Shown here: piece after piece, positions 52,140 to 60,291 of the stretch
Numbering within the stretch: position 1 is the stretch's first letter
Layout: the number at the start of each line of letters is the position of its first letter
Origin: Rodentibacter sp901420285
Lineage (GTDB): Bacteria; Pseudomonadota; Gammaproteobacteria; Enterobacterales; Pasteurellaceae
Assembly: GCF_041734645.1 (NCBI RefSeq)
Contig: NZ_CP162010.1
Location: forward strand, 1,116,001-1,180,000
DNA length: 64,000 nucleotides
Reading direction: 5' to 3'
Made by a program: the position numbers and the translations under genes
Notes under the pieces: model-generated
Databases searched by the model: none
What the model saw: the letters and a program-made list of their open reading frames with translations, nothing else
Told to the model about the DNA's origin: nothing

Positions 52140-52646
52140 ATGAAATTAACCGAACTCTTTCGCCCTGAAAATATCCGTCAGGGCGTTTGCTTTTCCAGCA
52201 AAAAACGACTTTTCGAATCCATTGCAAATTTCGTAACGGAACAAATGCATTGTGGTGACAAAGGCGAACAAGCTTGTTTTGAATGCTTATTTAACCGTGA
52301 AAAACTCGGCAATTCGGGCCTTGGCAACGGTGTTGCCATGCCGAAAGCGAAAATGCCGAGCGGCACCACCAATGCCCCCATCGCTGTTTTTATGCAATTG
52401 GCACAACCGATTGATTATGATGCGCCGGACGGTAAACCGGTAGATTTGATCTTCGCCATACTGGTGCCGGAAGAACAATGCCAAAATTATATTCCGGTGC
52501 TTTCCGATTTAACGGAAAAGCTCGCCGACAAAAACTTTCTGAAACAATTACGTTCGGCTCAAAATACGGACGAAATTTGGCAAATTTTTGAAATTGCCGA
52601 TCAAACTGAAAAATCGACAGTTTCCGACGAGAAACAAACCGCTTAA
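52140..52646 (+). CDS. ptsN: PtsN (EIIA-Ntr) homologue lacking the phosphorylated His
   Basis: 168 residues, EIIA-type fold, same place in the lpt-ptsN-rapZ block as in E. coli. The phosphorylation site in E. coli (GIGNGIAIPHGKL, His73) here reads GLGNGVAMPKAKM, with Lys69 in place of His. All around the position the family sequence is kept (NREKLGNSG before; QPIDYDAPDGKPVDLIFAILVP after). It therefore cannot be phosphorylated at the usual residue and probably acts only as a regulatory protein-binding partner. PtsN classically regulates potassium transport and sensor kinases. Confidence 0.9.
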   Translation: MKLTELFRPENIRQGVCFSSKKRLFESIANFVTEQMHCGDKGEQACFECLFNREKLGNSGLGNGVAMPKAKMPSGTTNAPIAVFMQLAQPIDYDAPDGKPVDLIFAILVPEEQCQNYIPVLSDLTEKLADKNFLKQLRSAQNTDEIWQIFEIADQTEKSTVSDEKQTA

Positions 52647-52668
52647 TCGCATATCTTGAGAGGTTTTT

Positions 52669-53535
52669 ATGGAAATTATCATTATCAGCGGCCGCTCCGG
52701 CGCCGGAAAATCTGTGGCATTACGCGCATTAGAGGATATGGGCTATTACTGTGTGGATAATCTTCCTCTAGACTTACTGCCGCAACTTGCCGATATTCTC
52801 GCTAAAACTCAAAGTGCGGTGGCTATCAGTCTGGATATTCGCAATTTGCCCGATTCGACTCATTCGTTGAATCAAATCCTAAATGATATTCAGCAACAGT
52901 ACGCCACTAAAATTATTTTCTTAGATTCCGACCGTAGTACACTGATCCGTCGCTACAGCGATTCGCGCCGTTTGCATCCGCTTTCCAGTAAAGATCTTTC
53001 TCTTGAAGCCGCAATTGATGCCGAATATCAACAACTCGAACTGCTGGTTCAACACGCAAATTTGATTATTGATACCACGCATATTTCTACCCACACTTTG
53101 GCAGAGCGCTTGCGCGAATTTTTACGCGGCAACAAGGATAAAGAGCTCAAAATTATCGTAGAATCTTTCGGTTTCAAATATGGTATTCCGCTTGATGCAG
53201 ACTATGTGTTTGATGTGCGTTTTTTACCGAACCCGCACTGGGATCCGGCACTTCGTCCGATGACCGGCTTAGATGCACCGGTCGCAGATTTTTTGAACAG
53301 CCATACGGAAGTGAACGAATTTATTTATCTCACCCGAAACTACATTGAAACATGGTTGCCGATGTTGGAAAAAAACAACCGCAGCTATTTAACCATCGCG
53401 ATTGGTTGCACCGGAGGCAAACACCGCTCCGTGTATATCGCCCAACAAATCGGCGAATATTTTCAAGCCAAAGGGAAAAACGTACAGATTCAGCATAAAT
53501 CTCTTGAACGGCAAAAAAGTAAGACACAAGCCTAA
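52669..53535 (+). CDS. rapZ: RNase adapter RapZ
   Basis: 288 residues. Walker A GRSGAGKSVALRALED at the N-terminus, FLDSDRSTLIRRYSDSRRLHPL in the middle and GCTGGKHRSVYIAQQI at the C-terminus are RapZ signatures. In E. coli it directs RNase E to the sRNA GlmZ to control GlmS (amino-sugar synthesis). Whether GlmZ exists here is not shown by the window. It ends the lpt operon. Confidence 0.96.
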   Translation: MEIIIISGRSGAGKSVALRALEDMGYYCVDNLPLDLLPQLADILAKTQSAVAISLDIRNLPDSTHSLNQILNDIQQQYATKIIFLDSDRSTLIRRYSDSRRLHPLSSKDLSLEAAIDAEYQQLELLVQHANLIIDTTHISTHTLAERLREFLRGNKDKELKIIVESFGFKYGIPLDADYVFDVRFLPNPHWDPALRPMTGLDAPVADFLNSHTEVNEFIYLTRNYIETWLPMLEKNNRSYLTIAIGCTGGKHRSVYIAQQIGEYFQAKGKNVQIQHKSLERQKSKTQA

Positions 53536-53634
53536 AATAAAAAATAGGCTAAATCCTTTATAAATCAACAAATTAATTTATTCGTGCCTTCGCCGCAAAA
53601 GCGATACTGAAGACTCACAGCGAAGAGTGAAATC

Positions 53635-53668
53635 AGCACCGCATTGGAGCCAGTTCCAATGCGGTGCT
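53635..53668. terminator. Inverted pair of dispersed motifs forming a hairpin after rapZ
   Basis: AGCACCGCATTGGA and TCCAATGCGGTGCT pair perfectly over 14 bp around a 6-nt loop, followed by ATTTTGG. It could end the lpt-rapZ transcript. The 288-bp gap up to 53823 also holds a third copy at 53782-53795 and no gene that I can see. Confidence 0.8.
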
Positions 53669-53781
53669 ATTTTGGCATCACGCTTATACTTCGACTAAGC
53701 TTCTTCCACAAAGCCTAATGCGGTTTCCACCACCTCATTGGGAAAGCCAATAATTGAAAATCTGCAACGAAGGTGCGAATT

Positions 53782-53795
53782 AGCACCGCATTGAA
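53782..53795 (+). repeat. Dispersed motif copy upstream of the carboxypeptidase gene end
   Basis: AGCACCGCATTGAA in the context GAATTAGCACCGCATTGAAG, identical over 18 bases with the intergenic copy at 17436 apart from its first base. Confidence 0.85.
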
Positions 53796-53823
53796 GCCTT
53801 AGATATTGTCGGATGTTTTTTTA

Positions 53824-54504
53824 CTAAACGATATATTCGGCAAAAATCTGCTCAAGATTTTCTAGCAGTGCTGTTTTCCCGCCAATCTCTTCATTTTGCC
53901 AAGACAAAATTAAAATCTCTGACGAAAATTGTTTAATCGCCTGTTCCGCCAACGGCAAATAGCTAATATGCCAAGGCTCACGCCCGATTTTTTTATTTTT
54001 CGGCATCTGCGTAAACGGCAGCGCGAAATCAAAGTGCGGTAGATTTTCCGTAAGAAATTCACTCAATTCAAAAAAATAACCGCCTTTTTCATACTCCCAA
54101 GGCTCAAGTTGCAACGTCTGCCCTTGCGGCAATAAATCGGGATCGAAAATATCAATTTCCGTGCCCCAATGATGACGGCTCGCCCCCGGCAAGGCAGACC
54201 AACGCAAAATCGCCAGGCATTTTTGCCAATCGTCCAACTGACCTAACTCCAATGCGGTGCCGAAATCATCGTGCACTTTACGCTCACCGCTGAATTTACC
54301 GTTCCAAATAAGTTGTTGGCGCGCAAAATCACGAAAGCTGCTGGCCGGTTGTAAATTAAAGCCATTGTTGACCGCACTTTGCTGTAAGCCTTGAAAGGCT
54401 TTCGCCGCTTCCGCCTGTAAAAAATGGTTTGGCGAATGTGGCGTCGGTAAATGGATCAAATGCGCGCGGGATTTGCCGGTAAGCATTTCTGGGGTCAATT
54501 TCAT
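53824..54504 (-). CDS. M15-family D-alanyl-D-alanine carboxypeptidase (VanY-like)
   Basis: 226 residues. M15B zinc peptidase motifs: PASSFRDFARQQLIW, SRHHWGTEIDIFD (HxxxxxxD zinc ligands) and EPWHISYLP (catalytic Glu and last His). No signal peptide is evident, so cellular location is uncertain. It would cut the terminal D-Ala from peptidoglycan peptides. It is one base downstream of dapE, whose product supplies diaminopimelate for the same peptides. Confidence 0.9.
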   Translation of the reverse strand: MKLTPEMLTGKSRAHLIHLPTPHSPNHFLQAEAAKAFQGLQQSAVNNGFNLQPASSFRDFARQQLIWNGKFSGERKVHDDFGTALELGQLDDWQKCLAILRWSALPGASRHHWGTEIDIFDPDLLPQGQTLQLEPWEYEKGGYFFELSEFLTENLPHFDFALPFTQMPKNKKIGREPWHISYLPLAEQAIKQFSSEILILSWQNEEIGGKTALLENLEQIFAEYIV

Positions 54505-54505
54505 T

Positions 54506-55639
54506 TTAGCTATCCAATAAATTCACGAGCATTTGACGATAAATCTGACCGCACTTGGCAAGATCATCTACGTTCACGCACTCATTGACTTTATGAATGG
54601 TCGTATTAAGCGGCCCAAATTCCACCACTTCCGCGCCCATCAGCGCAATGAAACGCCCATCTGACGTACCGCCGCCTGTTTCTGCTTGTGGCGTCACGCC
54701 CGTAATTTGTTCAATGGCAGACGTGACGGAATCCAATAATTTACCCGGTTTGGTTAAAAACGGTTTGCCGGAAAGATTCCATTCAATACGATATTTCAAA
54801 CCGTGTTTTTCCAACATTTCGGCGACTTTTTGTTTGATCATCTCATCCGTCACTTCCGTGCAATAACGCAAATTAAACTGCACGTAAAGCTCACCCGGAA
54901 TCACGTTATTACTGCCCGTACCAGCATGAATATTGGCGATTTGCAGGCTGGTTGGCGGGAAAAATTCGTTACCGTTGTCCCATTGGTAAGTGGTGAGTTC
55001 CTGCAAGAATGGGGCGACTTTGTGAATCGGATTTTCCGCTAAATGGGGATATGCCACATGGCCTTGAACGCCTTGAATATAGAGGTTACCCGTAATTGAA
55101 CCGCGACGACCATTTTTGACCACATCGCCCAAGGTTTTTGAGCTGGACGGCTCGCCCACCATGCAATACGTGATTTTCTCACCGCGCGCCATCAAGGTGT
55201 CTACCACGCGCACCGTGCCATCTTTCGCAGCCGCTTCTTCATCGGAGGTAATCAACAAAGCGATTGTGCCGGCATGATTCGGATGGGTTTTCACATACTC
55301 TTCCGCTGCCACAATCATTGCTGCCAGCGAACCTTTCATATCCGCTGCGCCACGCCCGTAAAGCACATCGTCCACAATTTTTGCCTCGAAGGGCGGATAC
55401 GTCCATTGGCTTTCGTCGCCCGTCGGCACCACATCCGTATGCCCGGCAAAAGCAATCACCGGTTCCCCCGAACCATGCTTTGCCCACAAGTTTAAGGTGT
55501 CGTTAAACGGCATCCACTCAATTTGAAAGCCTAATTTTTCTAAACGTTCTACAATCAGTTGCTGGCAACCTTCGTCATTCGGGCTAATAGAGGGACGGCG
55601 GATTAAATCTTGCGCCAGAGAAACCACTTTTTCTTGCAT
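54506..55639 (-). CDS. dapE: Succinyl-diaminopimelate desuccinylase
   Basis: 377 residues from ATG 55639 (MQEKVVSLAQDLIRRPSISP), chosen for TAGGAG upstream and the family start. FAGHTDVVPTGD and GRGAADMKGSLAAM carry metal ligands and catalytic Asp; LITSDEEAAAKDGT holds the general-base Glu, and ETGGGTSDGRF closes the dimer site. It forms LL-diaminopimelate for lysine and peptidoglycan. It follows the ArsC-like reading frame as in H. influenzae and E. coli. Confidence 0.97.
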   Translation of the reverse strand: MQEKVVSLAQDLIRRPSISPNDEGCQQLIVERLEKLGFQIEWMPFNDTLNLWAKHGSGEPVIAFAGHTDVVPTGDESQWTYPPFEAKIVDDVLYGRGAADMKGSLAAMIVAAEEYVKTHPNHAGTIALLITSDEEAAAKDGTVRVVDTLMARGEKITYCMVGEPSSSKTLGDVVKNGRRGSITGNLYIQGVQGHVAYPHLAENPIHKVAPFLQELTTYQWDNGNEFFPPTSLQIANIHAGTGSNNVIPGELYVQFNLRYCTEVTDEMIKQKVAEMLEKHGLKYRIEWNLSGKPFLTKPGKLLDSVTSAIEQITGVTPQAETGGGTSDGRFIALMGAEVVEFGPLNTTIHKVNECVNVDDLAKCGQIYRQMLVNLLDS

Positions 55640-55666
55640 AAAAACTCCTAAAAAAATCACCACACT

Positions 55667-56914
55667 TTAGGCAAAAACAGCTTGATATTCTTTTTCGTCA
55701 AAACCAATCAATGCCTTCCCCTCTTGCAAAATAATCGGGCGTTTAATCAGTGTAGGATTCTCGGCAAGCACAGAAAGTGCGGTGGCTTTTGACAACGTTT
55801 TTTTCACGTCTTCATTGAGATTGCGCCAAGTTGTGCTGCGTTTATTCACCAAATTTTCCCAACCGAATTGCGCTTCCGCTTTTTCTAAAAAACTCGCTTC
55901 TAAGCCATCCACGCGGTAATCATGCAATTTGTGTTCAATATTGTGATCCGCAAGCCACTTCAAGGCTTTTTTCATGGTGTCACAGTTTTTAATGCCGTAA
56001 ACAGTGATCATATTTTCATCTCTCATCTTCAGTAGTTCTAATGTTAATTTTTCAATATCGTTTTTTCTATACAGACACTCTAGCCAAGTGTCAGGAATAT
56101 CTTTGACACCATAGTAAGCGCCTGCAATTTGTCCACAGATTGAGGCATTAGTATCCGCATCATCACCCAAATTTGCCGCCATTAATACTGCATCTTTAAA
56201 ATTATCCGTATGCCAAAACGCCCAAAGCGCTACTTCTAGACTATCAACAACATAACCGATACTACCGACGTCATCAGATTTTTTATTTTTAAATTCGCCA
56301 AGACAGATATGTGTTAACTTATCAAAAGTTAACGCATCTTTATCTTGAAATAATTGGTCTTTGGTCAGACCTTGAAAAATACGCAAAATCAATGTTGAAA
56401 AATATTGGCAAGACTGAATTGCTTCAGATGTAGCATGCGTAGTTTTTGAACTTAACTCTGCATACTTTAAAACATTTTCATGATTTTGATGATAACGCAA
56501 AATGACGGGCATTAAGCGCATTAAAGAACCATTACCTGAATATTTTGCATCGGTTCTAGGAGTATAAGGATTACCTGTTTTTCTAAATTCCCCCAGCATA
56601 AACGCTACCTGCTTACCAATACCAAAGGTATGTGGAAGGCTTGAGTTTTTTCCTGTGTTCGCCCATTCATAATAGCGATTCATTTGGTCAAGGGGATCAA
56701 ACTCAGGCTTAGCAACTAAACTTTCAGCTAAGCAAATCGCCATGGACGTATCGTCAGTCCAATGTCCTTTGGGCAAACGAAATTTTCCCCCACTTCGCAT
56801 ATCTGTTAACGGTCTAAAACTTCCTCTAGGGCAAAATTCCACGACTGAACCTAGGGCATCTCCACAAGCTAATCCTAGGAAGCCACCTAATGCTCTTTCT
56901 TCAATATTTATCAT
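55667..56914 (-). CDS. ADP-ribosylglycohydrolase fused to ArsC/YffB-like reductase domain
   Basis: 415 residues in one frame. Residues 1-301 are a DraG-type ADP-ribosylglycohydrolase: GLACGDALGSVVEF, GHWTDDTSMAICLAESL (metal-binding TDDT) and AANLGDDADTNASICGQIAGAYYG. Residues 302-415 are an ArsC-family (YffB/Spx-like) domain: MITVYGIKNCDTMKKALKWL with a single catalytic-type Cys, then KRSTTWRNL and LIKRPIILQEGKALIGFDEK. In related genomes the YffB gene alone precedes dapE; here the DraG part is added in frame, is more AT-rich than its neighbours, and has no stop. M302 has a weak ribosome-binding site (GAGA), so internal initiation is possible. DraG enzymes remove ADP-ribose from proteins or nucleic acids. 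Confidence 0.88.
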   Translation of the reverse strand: MINIEERALGGFLGLACGDALGSVVEFCPRGSFRPLTDMRSGGKFRLPKGHWTDDTSMAICLAESLVAKPEFDPLDQMNRYYEWANTGKNSSLPHTFGIGKQVAFMLGEFRKTGNPYTPRTDAKYSGNGSLMRLMPVILRYHQNHENVLKYAELSSKTTHATSEAIQSCQYFSTLILRIFQGLTKDQLFQDKDALTFDKLTHICLGEFKNKKSDDVGSIGYVVDSLEVALWAFWHTDNFKDAVLMAANLGDDADTNASICGQIAGAYYGVKDIPDTWLECLYRKNDIEKLTLELLKMRDENMITVYGIKNCDTMKKALKWLADHNIEHKLHDYRVDGLEASFLEKAEAQFGWENLVNKRSTTWRNLNEDVKKTLSKATALSVLAENPTLIKRPIILQEGKALIGFDEKEYQAVFA

Positions 56915-56934
56915 TATTTTTATCTCCCAAAAAT

Positions 56935-56969
56935 AAAAAAATCCCCAATCAAATTAGATTAGGGATTTT
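56935..56969 (-). terminator. htpG-side terminator
   Basis: ATCCCCAATC / GATTAGGGAT stem with A-runs and T-runs on either side, between the fusion gene and htpG. On the minus strand it ends htpG. Confidence 0.82.
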
Positions 56970-56998
56970 AACCATTACATTAATCAATCACAAATAGA

Positions 56999-58882
56999 TT
57001 AACCCAATAGCTTATTGATACGCTTAATAAACGCCGCCGGATTTTCTAACGAACCGCGTTCTGCAAGCATGGCTTGTTCCAACAACAATTCTATCCAATC
57101 GGCAAATTCCGCTTCATCGGCAATGTCGGCGACTTTTTTCACCAAGTGATGTTCCGGATTTAATTCAAACGTGTATTTCACTTCCGGCACTGGTTGACCT
57201 GCTGCAGCAAAAAGTTTGGCCATTTGCGTGGTCATTTGGTCGTTGTCGGTGGACACCACGGCAGGCGTATCCGTTAAATTATGGGTCACGCGCACGTCTT
57301 TTACACGATCGCCAAGCAAGGTTTTCACGCGCTCAATCACGCTACCAAAGGCTTCATCTTGTTCTTTTTGCGCGTCGGATTCTTTATCCGCCAAATCGCC
57401 TAAATCCAAGTTCGCTTTGGTGATACTTTGCAACGGTTTGCCGTCAAATTCCGTTAAGTAGCTCAACATCCATTCGTCAATGCGGTCAGAAAGTAGCAAC
57501 ACTTCAATGCCTTTTTTGTTGAACAATTCCAAGTGCGGGCTGTTTTTTGCCGCCACATAGCTGTCTGCCGTAATGTAATAGATGGCTTTTTGACCTTCTT
57601 TCATGCGGGCAACATAGTCTTCTAATGACACGGTTTGTTCGGCTCCGTCATTGCGGGTTGAAGCAAAACGCAATAATTTCGCAATGGCTTCTTTATTGGC
57701 AAAATCTTCTGCCGGCCCTTCTTTCAAGACTAAACCGAACTCTTTCCAGAATTGTTGGTATTTTTCCGCATCCTCTTTCGCCAGTTTTTCCAACATTTGT
57801 AAAGAACGTTTGGTTAAGGCTTTGCGGAGTGCGGCAGTCACTTTATTATCCTGCAAAATTTCACGGGATACATTTAACGGCAAATCATTGCTGTCGATTA
57901 AACCACGCATAAAACGTAGATAATTCGGCATAAATTGTTCCGCATCATCCATAATAAACACGCGCTGCACATAGAGTTTTAAGCCGTGTTTATGCTCGCG
58001 ATTGAATAGATCCCAAGGGGCTTTAGACGGCACATAAAGCAGGCTGGTATATTCCTGATTACCTTCTACTTTGTTATGCGCCCATAAAAGTGGATCGGCA
58101 AAATCGTGGCTGATGTGTTTATAAAATTCTTTGTATTCCTCATCGGAAATGTCGTTTTTAGAACGTGTCCACAAGGCATCGGATTTATTGATTTTTTCCC
58201 ATTTTTCGCCGGTTTCTTTGCCTTCATCGTCATATTCTTTGGTCAGCATTTCTACCGGTAAACCGATATGATCGGAATATTTACCGATAATTTCACGCAA
58301 ACGCCAATCGTTTAAGAATTCTTTTTCCTCTTCGCGCAAATGCAAGATCACATCGGTGCCACGGGATTTTTTCTCAATATCCGCCACGGAATACTCGCCT
58401 TCGCCGGCAGATTCCCAAAGCACGCCTTTATCAGCCGGCTCGCCTGCAGCGCGGGTTTTCACGGTGACTTTATCGGCAACGATAAACGCCGAATAGAACC
58501 CCACACCGAATTGACCGATAAGTTGGCTGTCTTTGGCTTGATCTTGCCCAAGTGCAGTCAAAAATTCTTTTGTTCCGGATTTGGCAATCGTACCCAAATG
58601 ATCGATGACTTGTTCACGAGTCATCCCGATGCCGTTATCGCTGATAGTCAAGGTGCCTTTTTCCGCATCTGCGCTGATACGCACGCGCAATTCGCCGTCG
58701 CCGGCATATAAATCGGGATTGGAAAGGGCTTTGAAACGGAGTTTATCCGCCGCATCAGAGGCATTGGAAATCAGCTCACGCAAGAAAATTTCTTTGTTGG
58801 AATACAAAGAATGGATCATTAATTGTAAAAGTTGTTTGACTTCCGATTGGAAGCCACGGGTTTCTTGATTTTGTGACATCAT
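56999..58882 (-). CDS. htpG: Chaperone HtpG (Hsp90)
   Basis: 627 residues. The GHKL ATPase motifs are LRELISNASDAADKLRF, ISDNGIGMT and LIGQFGVGFYSAF near residues 35, 80 and 125. The middle and C-terminal dimerisation domains are full length. It is the bacterial Hsp90, acting with DnaK on late folding. Two adjacent ATGs (58882, 58879) follow AGGA; either could be used. Confidence 0.98.
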   Translation of the reverse strand: MMSQNQETRGFQSEVKQLLQLMIHSLYSNKEIFLRELISNASDAADKLRFKALSNPDLYAGDGELRVRISADAEKGTLTISDNGIGMTREQVIDHLGTIAKSGTKEFLTALGQDQAKDSQLIGQFGVGFYSAFIVADKVTVKTRAAGEPADKGVLWESAGEGEYSVADIEKKSRGTDVILHLREEEKEFLNDWRLREIIGKYSDHIGLPVEMLTKEYDDEGKETGEKWEKINKSDALWTRSKNDISDEEYKEFYKHISHDFADPLLWAHNKVEGNQEYTSLLYVPSKAPWDLFNREHKHGLKLYVQRVFIMDDAEQFMPNYLRFMRGLIDSNDLPLNVSREILQDNKVTAALRKALTKRSLQMLEKLAKEDAEKYQQFWKEFGLVLKEGPAEDFANKEAIAKLLRFASTRNDGAEQTVSLEDYVARMKEGQKAIYYITADSYVAAKNSPHLELFNKKGIEVLLLSDRIDEWMLSYLTEFDGKPLQSITKANLDLGDLADKESDAQKEQDEAFGSVIERVKTLLGDRVKDVRVTHNLTDTPAVVSTDNDQMTTQMAKLFAAAGQPVPEVKYTFELNPEHHLVKKVADIADEAEFADWIELLLEQAMLAERGSLENPAAFIKRINKLLG

Positions 58883-59022
58883 TTTTTCCTTTTATGGTAA
58901 ATTAAAATCGAACGTCACAGATATAAGAATGAAACGAAAATTTTCAAGAGAAAAATATGGAAACGATGCAATATTGCAAATACACAAAAAAGTTGCCGAA
59001 TCTAAACATGAATTGAATGCTA

Positions 59023-59065
59023 AAAATAGCACCGCATTGGAATCAGTCCAATGCGGTGCTATTTT
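59023..59065. terminator. Inverted pair of dispersed motifs forming a symmetric terminator
   Basis: AAAATAGCACCGCATTGGA pairs with TCCAATGCGGTGCTATTTT over 19 bp around a 5-nt loop; A's on one side and T's on the other make it work in either direction. It lies between htpG and the porin gene. Confidence 0.88.
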
Positions 59066-59071
59066 ACGATC

Positions 59072-59101
59072 ATAATTTCCGCGTCGATAATTTCCGCGTC
59101 G
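59072..59101 (+). repeat. Tandem 15-bp duplication
   Basis: ATAATTTCCGCGTCG occurs twice back to back. It follows the hairpin at 59023-59065 and precedes the porin stop region; no gene is affected. Confidence 0.9.
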
Positions 59102-59148
59102 TGGAGAGCTAAATCATTTAGCAGTTAAACCGCACCTCGGAAAAGAAA

Positions 59149-59661
59149 TTAGAATTTATAACCAACACCGACCTTTGCCCCGTAGTTATTTACTTTGGTA
59201 TCGTCAAAATTACCCAAACGGTTATATTCCACACCGCCGTTTGCGTACCATTTTTCATCTAAATTATATTTTGCACCGGCAACTACGCCATAGCCTAATT
59301 TGGTGTCGGAAGAACTTTTATAACGTTGCTCCGCGCGATCGTCATATTTGAATCGGTTTGCAGCGACACGTGCACCAACATAAGGTTTAACGCGGGAATT
59401 TAGGTCAAAATCATAAAGCACAGATGCCCCTAAACCTTGAATTTTCGCACCTTCGACTTTACCGTGATGAGTGTAATCACCGGCAACGCGCACGTTCCCC
59501 AATTGATAACCTACGGCAACTCGCGGCTCTACTTTGGTTTTGTGATTGCCATTCGCCGAAGTTCTTGAAAGGCCAACATCACCTTCCGCATAAACGCCCG
59601 CGTTAGCGTTGGAAGCTATCGCAAAAGCACCGATAATTATGGCTAAAAAAGACTTTTTCAT
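59149..59661 (-). CDS. Opacity-type outer membrane beta-barrel protein
   Basis: 170 residues. Signal peptide MKKSFLAIIIGAFAIASNANA with cleavage before GVYAEGDVG. The mature part has alternating beta-strand pattern typical of eight-stranded barrels (VEPRVAVGYQLG, RVKPYVGARVAANRF, KYNLDEKWYANGGVEYNRLG) and the terminal Phe (VGVGYKF) of outer-membrane proteins. It matches the Opa/opacity porin family in small Pasteurellaceae proteins. Likely adhesion or surface structural role; ligand unknown. Confidence 0.88.
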   Translation of the reverse strand: MKKSFLAIIIGAFAIASNANAGVYAEGDVGLSRTSANGNHKTKVEPRVAVGYQLGNVRVAGDYTHHGKVEGAKIQGLGASVLYDFDLNSRVKPYVGARVAANRFKYDDRAEQRYKSSSDTKLGYGVVAGAKYNLDEKWYANGGVEYNRLGNFDDTKVNNYGAKVGVGYKF

Positions 59662-59723
59662 GTGAGACTCCTTTGTTCTTTAGTCGAATTAATTAAACCG
59701 TCTAAAATGTAGCATAACTACAA

Positions 59724-60233
59724 TTAATTTTCACCGACAAAAACCAATTTTCCCTTACATTTTCGACATAAATATTCTACGCCTTCTTTTAAAATTCGAT
59801 TATGGCGACGAGCGCTTAATAAATGCGTTTGGCAAGCACAATGATACTCGAAGGTTTGACCTTGCACGTTTCGCACGTCAAATTGATGACAAGTATCCGC
59901 CGACAATTGAAAAACTTGATTCATTACCCTCTGCCATTCTTGTCCGTGCGGTTTTACGCGACCAAAAACTTGATAGGTAATTAAATGCCCCAATTCATGT
60001 GGCACCACTTGACGGATAAATTCTTCGCTATTTTCCACCAGTAAAGTGCGATTAAATTTAATTTCGTTTTTTTGTAAATATGCGACGCCTGCTTTCATTC
60101 CGCGTAAATCATAACCAACCGTCGGCATCGGAAATTCACGTTTGAAATAACTTTCCGCAAGACGTAAAGATTCCGCCAACTTACGCTGAACCTGCATTTT
60201 TAAATGTCGAAATTGTGTTTGTGGTGAAAGCAT
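59724..60233 (-). CDS. sprT: SprT-family zinc metalloprotein
   Basis: 169 residues from the Met at 60233 (MLSPQTQFRHLKM). The zinc site HELGHLITYQVFG and a C-terminal zinc ribbon (CAC near 137, CRKC near 158) are SprT/SprTN-like. The eukaryotic relative is a DNA-protein crosslink protease; the bacterial function is little studied. It follows metK as in E. coli, with a shared hairpin between them. Confidence 0.93.
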   Translation of the reverse strand: MLSPQTQFRHLKMQVQRKLAESLRLAESYFKREFPMPTVGYDLRGMKAGVAYLQKNEIKFNRTLLVENSEEFIRQVVPHELGHLITYQVFGRVKPHGQEWQRVMNQVFQLSADTCHQFDVRNVQGQTFEYHCACQTHLLSARRHNRILKEGVEYLCRKCKGKLVFVGEN

Positions 60234-60249
60234 AAAAATTAGAAAAAAC

Positions 60250-60274
60250 AAAAACCGCTAGATTAGCGGTTTTT
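60250..60274. terminator. Bidirectional terminator between metK and sprT
   Basis: AAAAACCGCTA / TAGCGGTTTTT, 3-nt loop. It ends metK on the minus strand and can attenuate read-through into sprT. Confidence 0.88.
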
Positions 60275-60291
60275 GATTCATATATAAGAGG

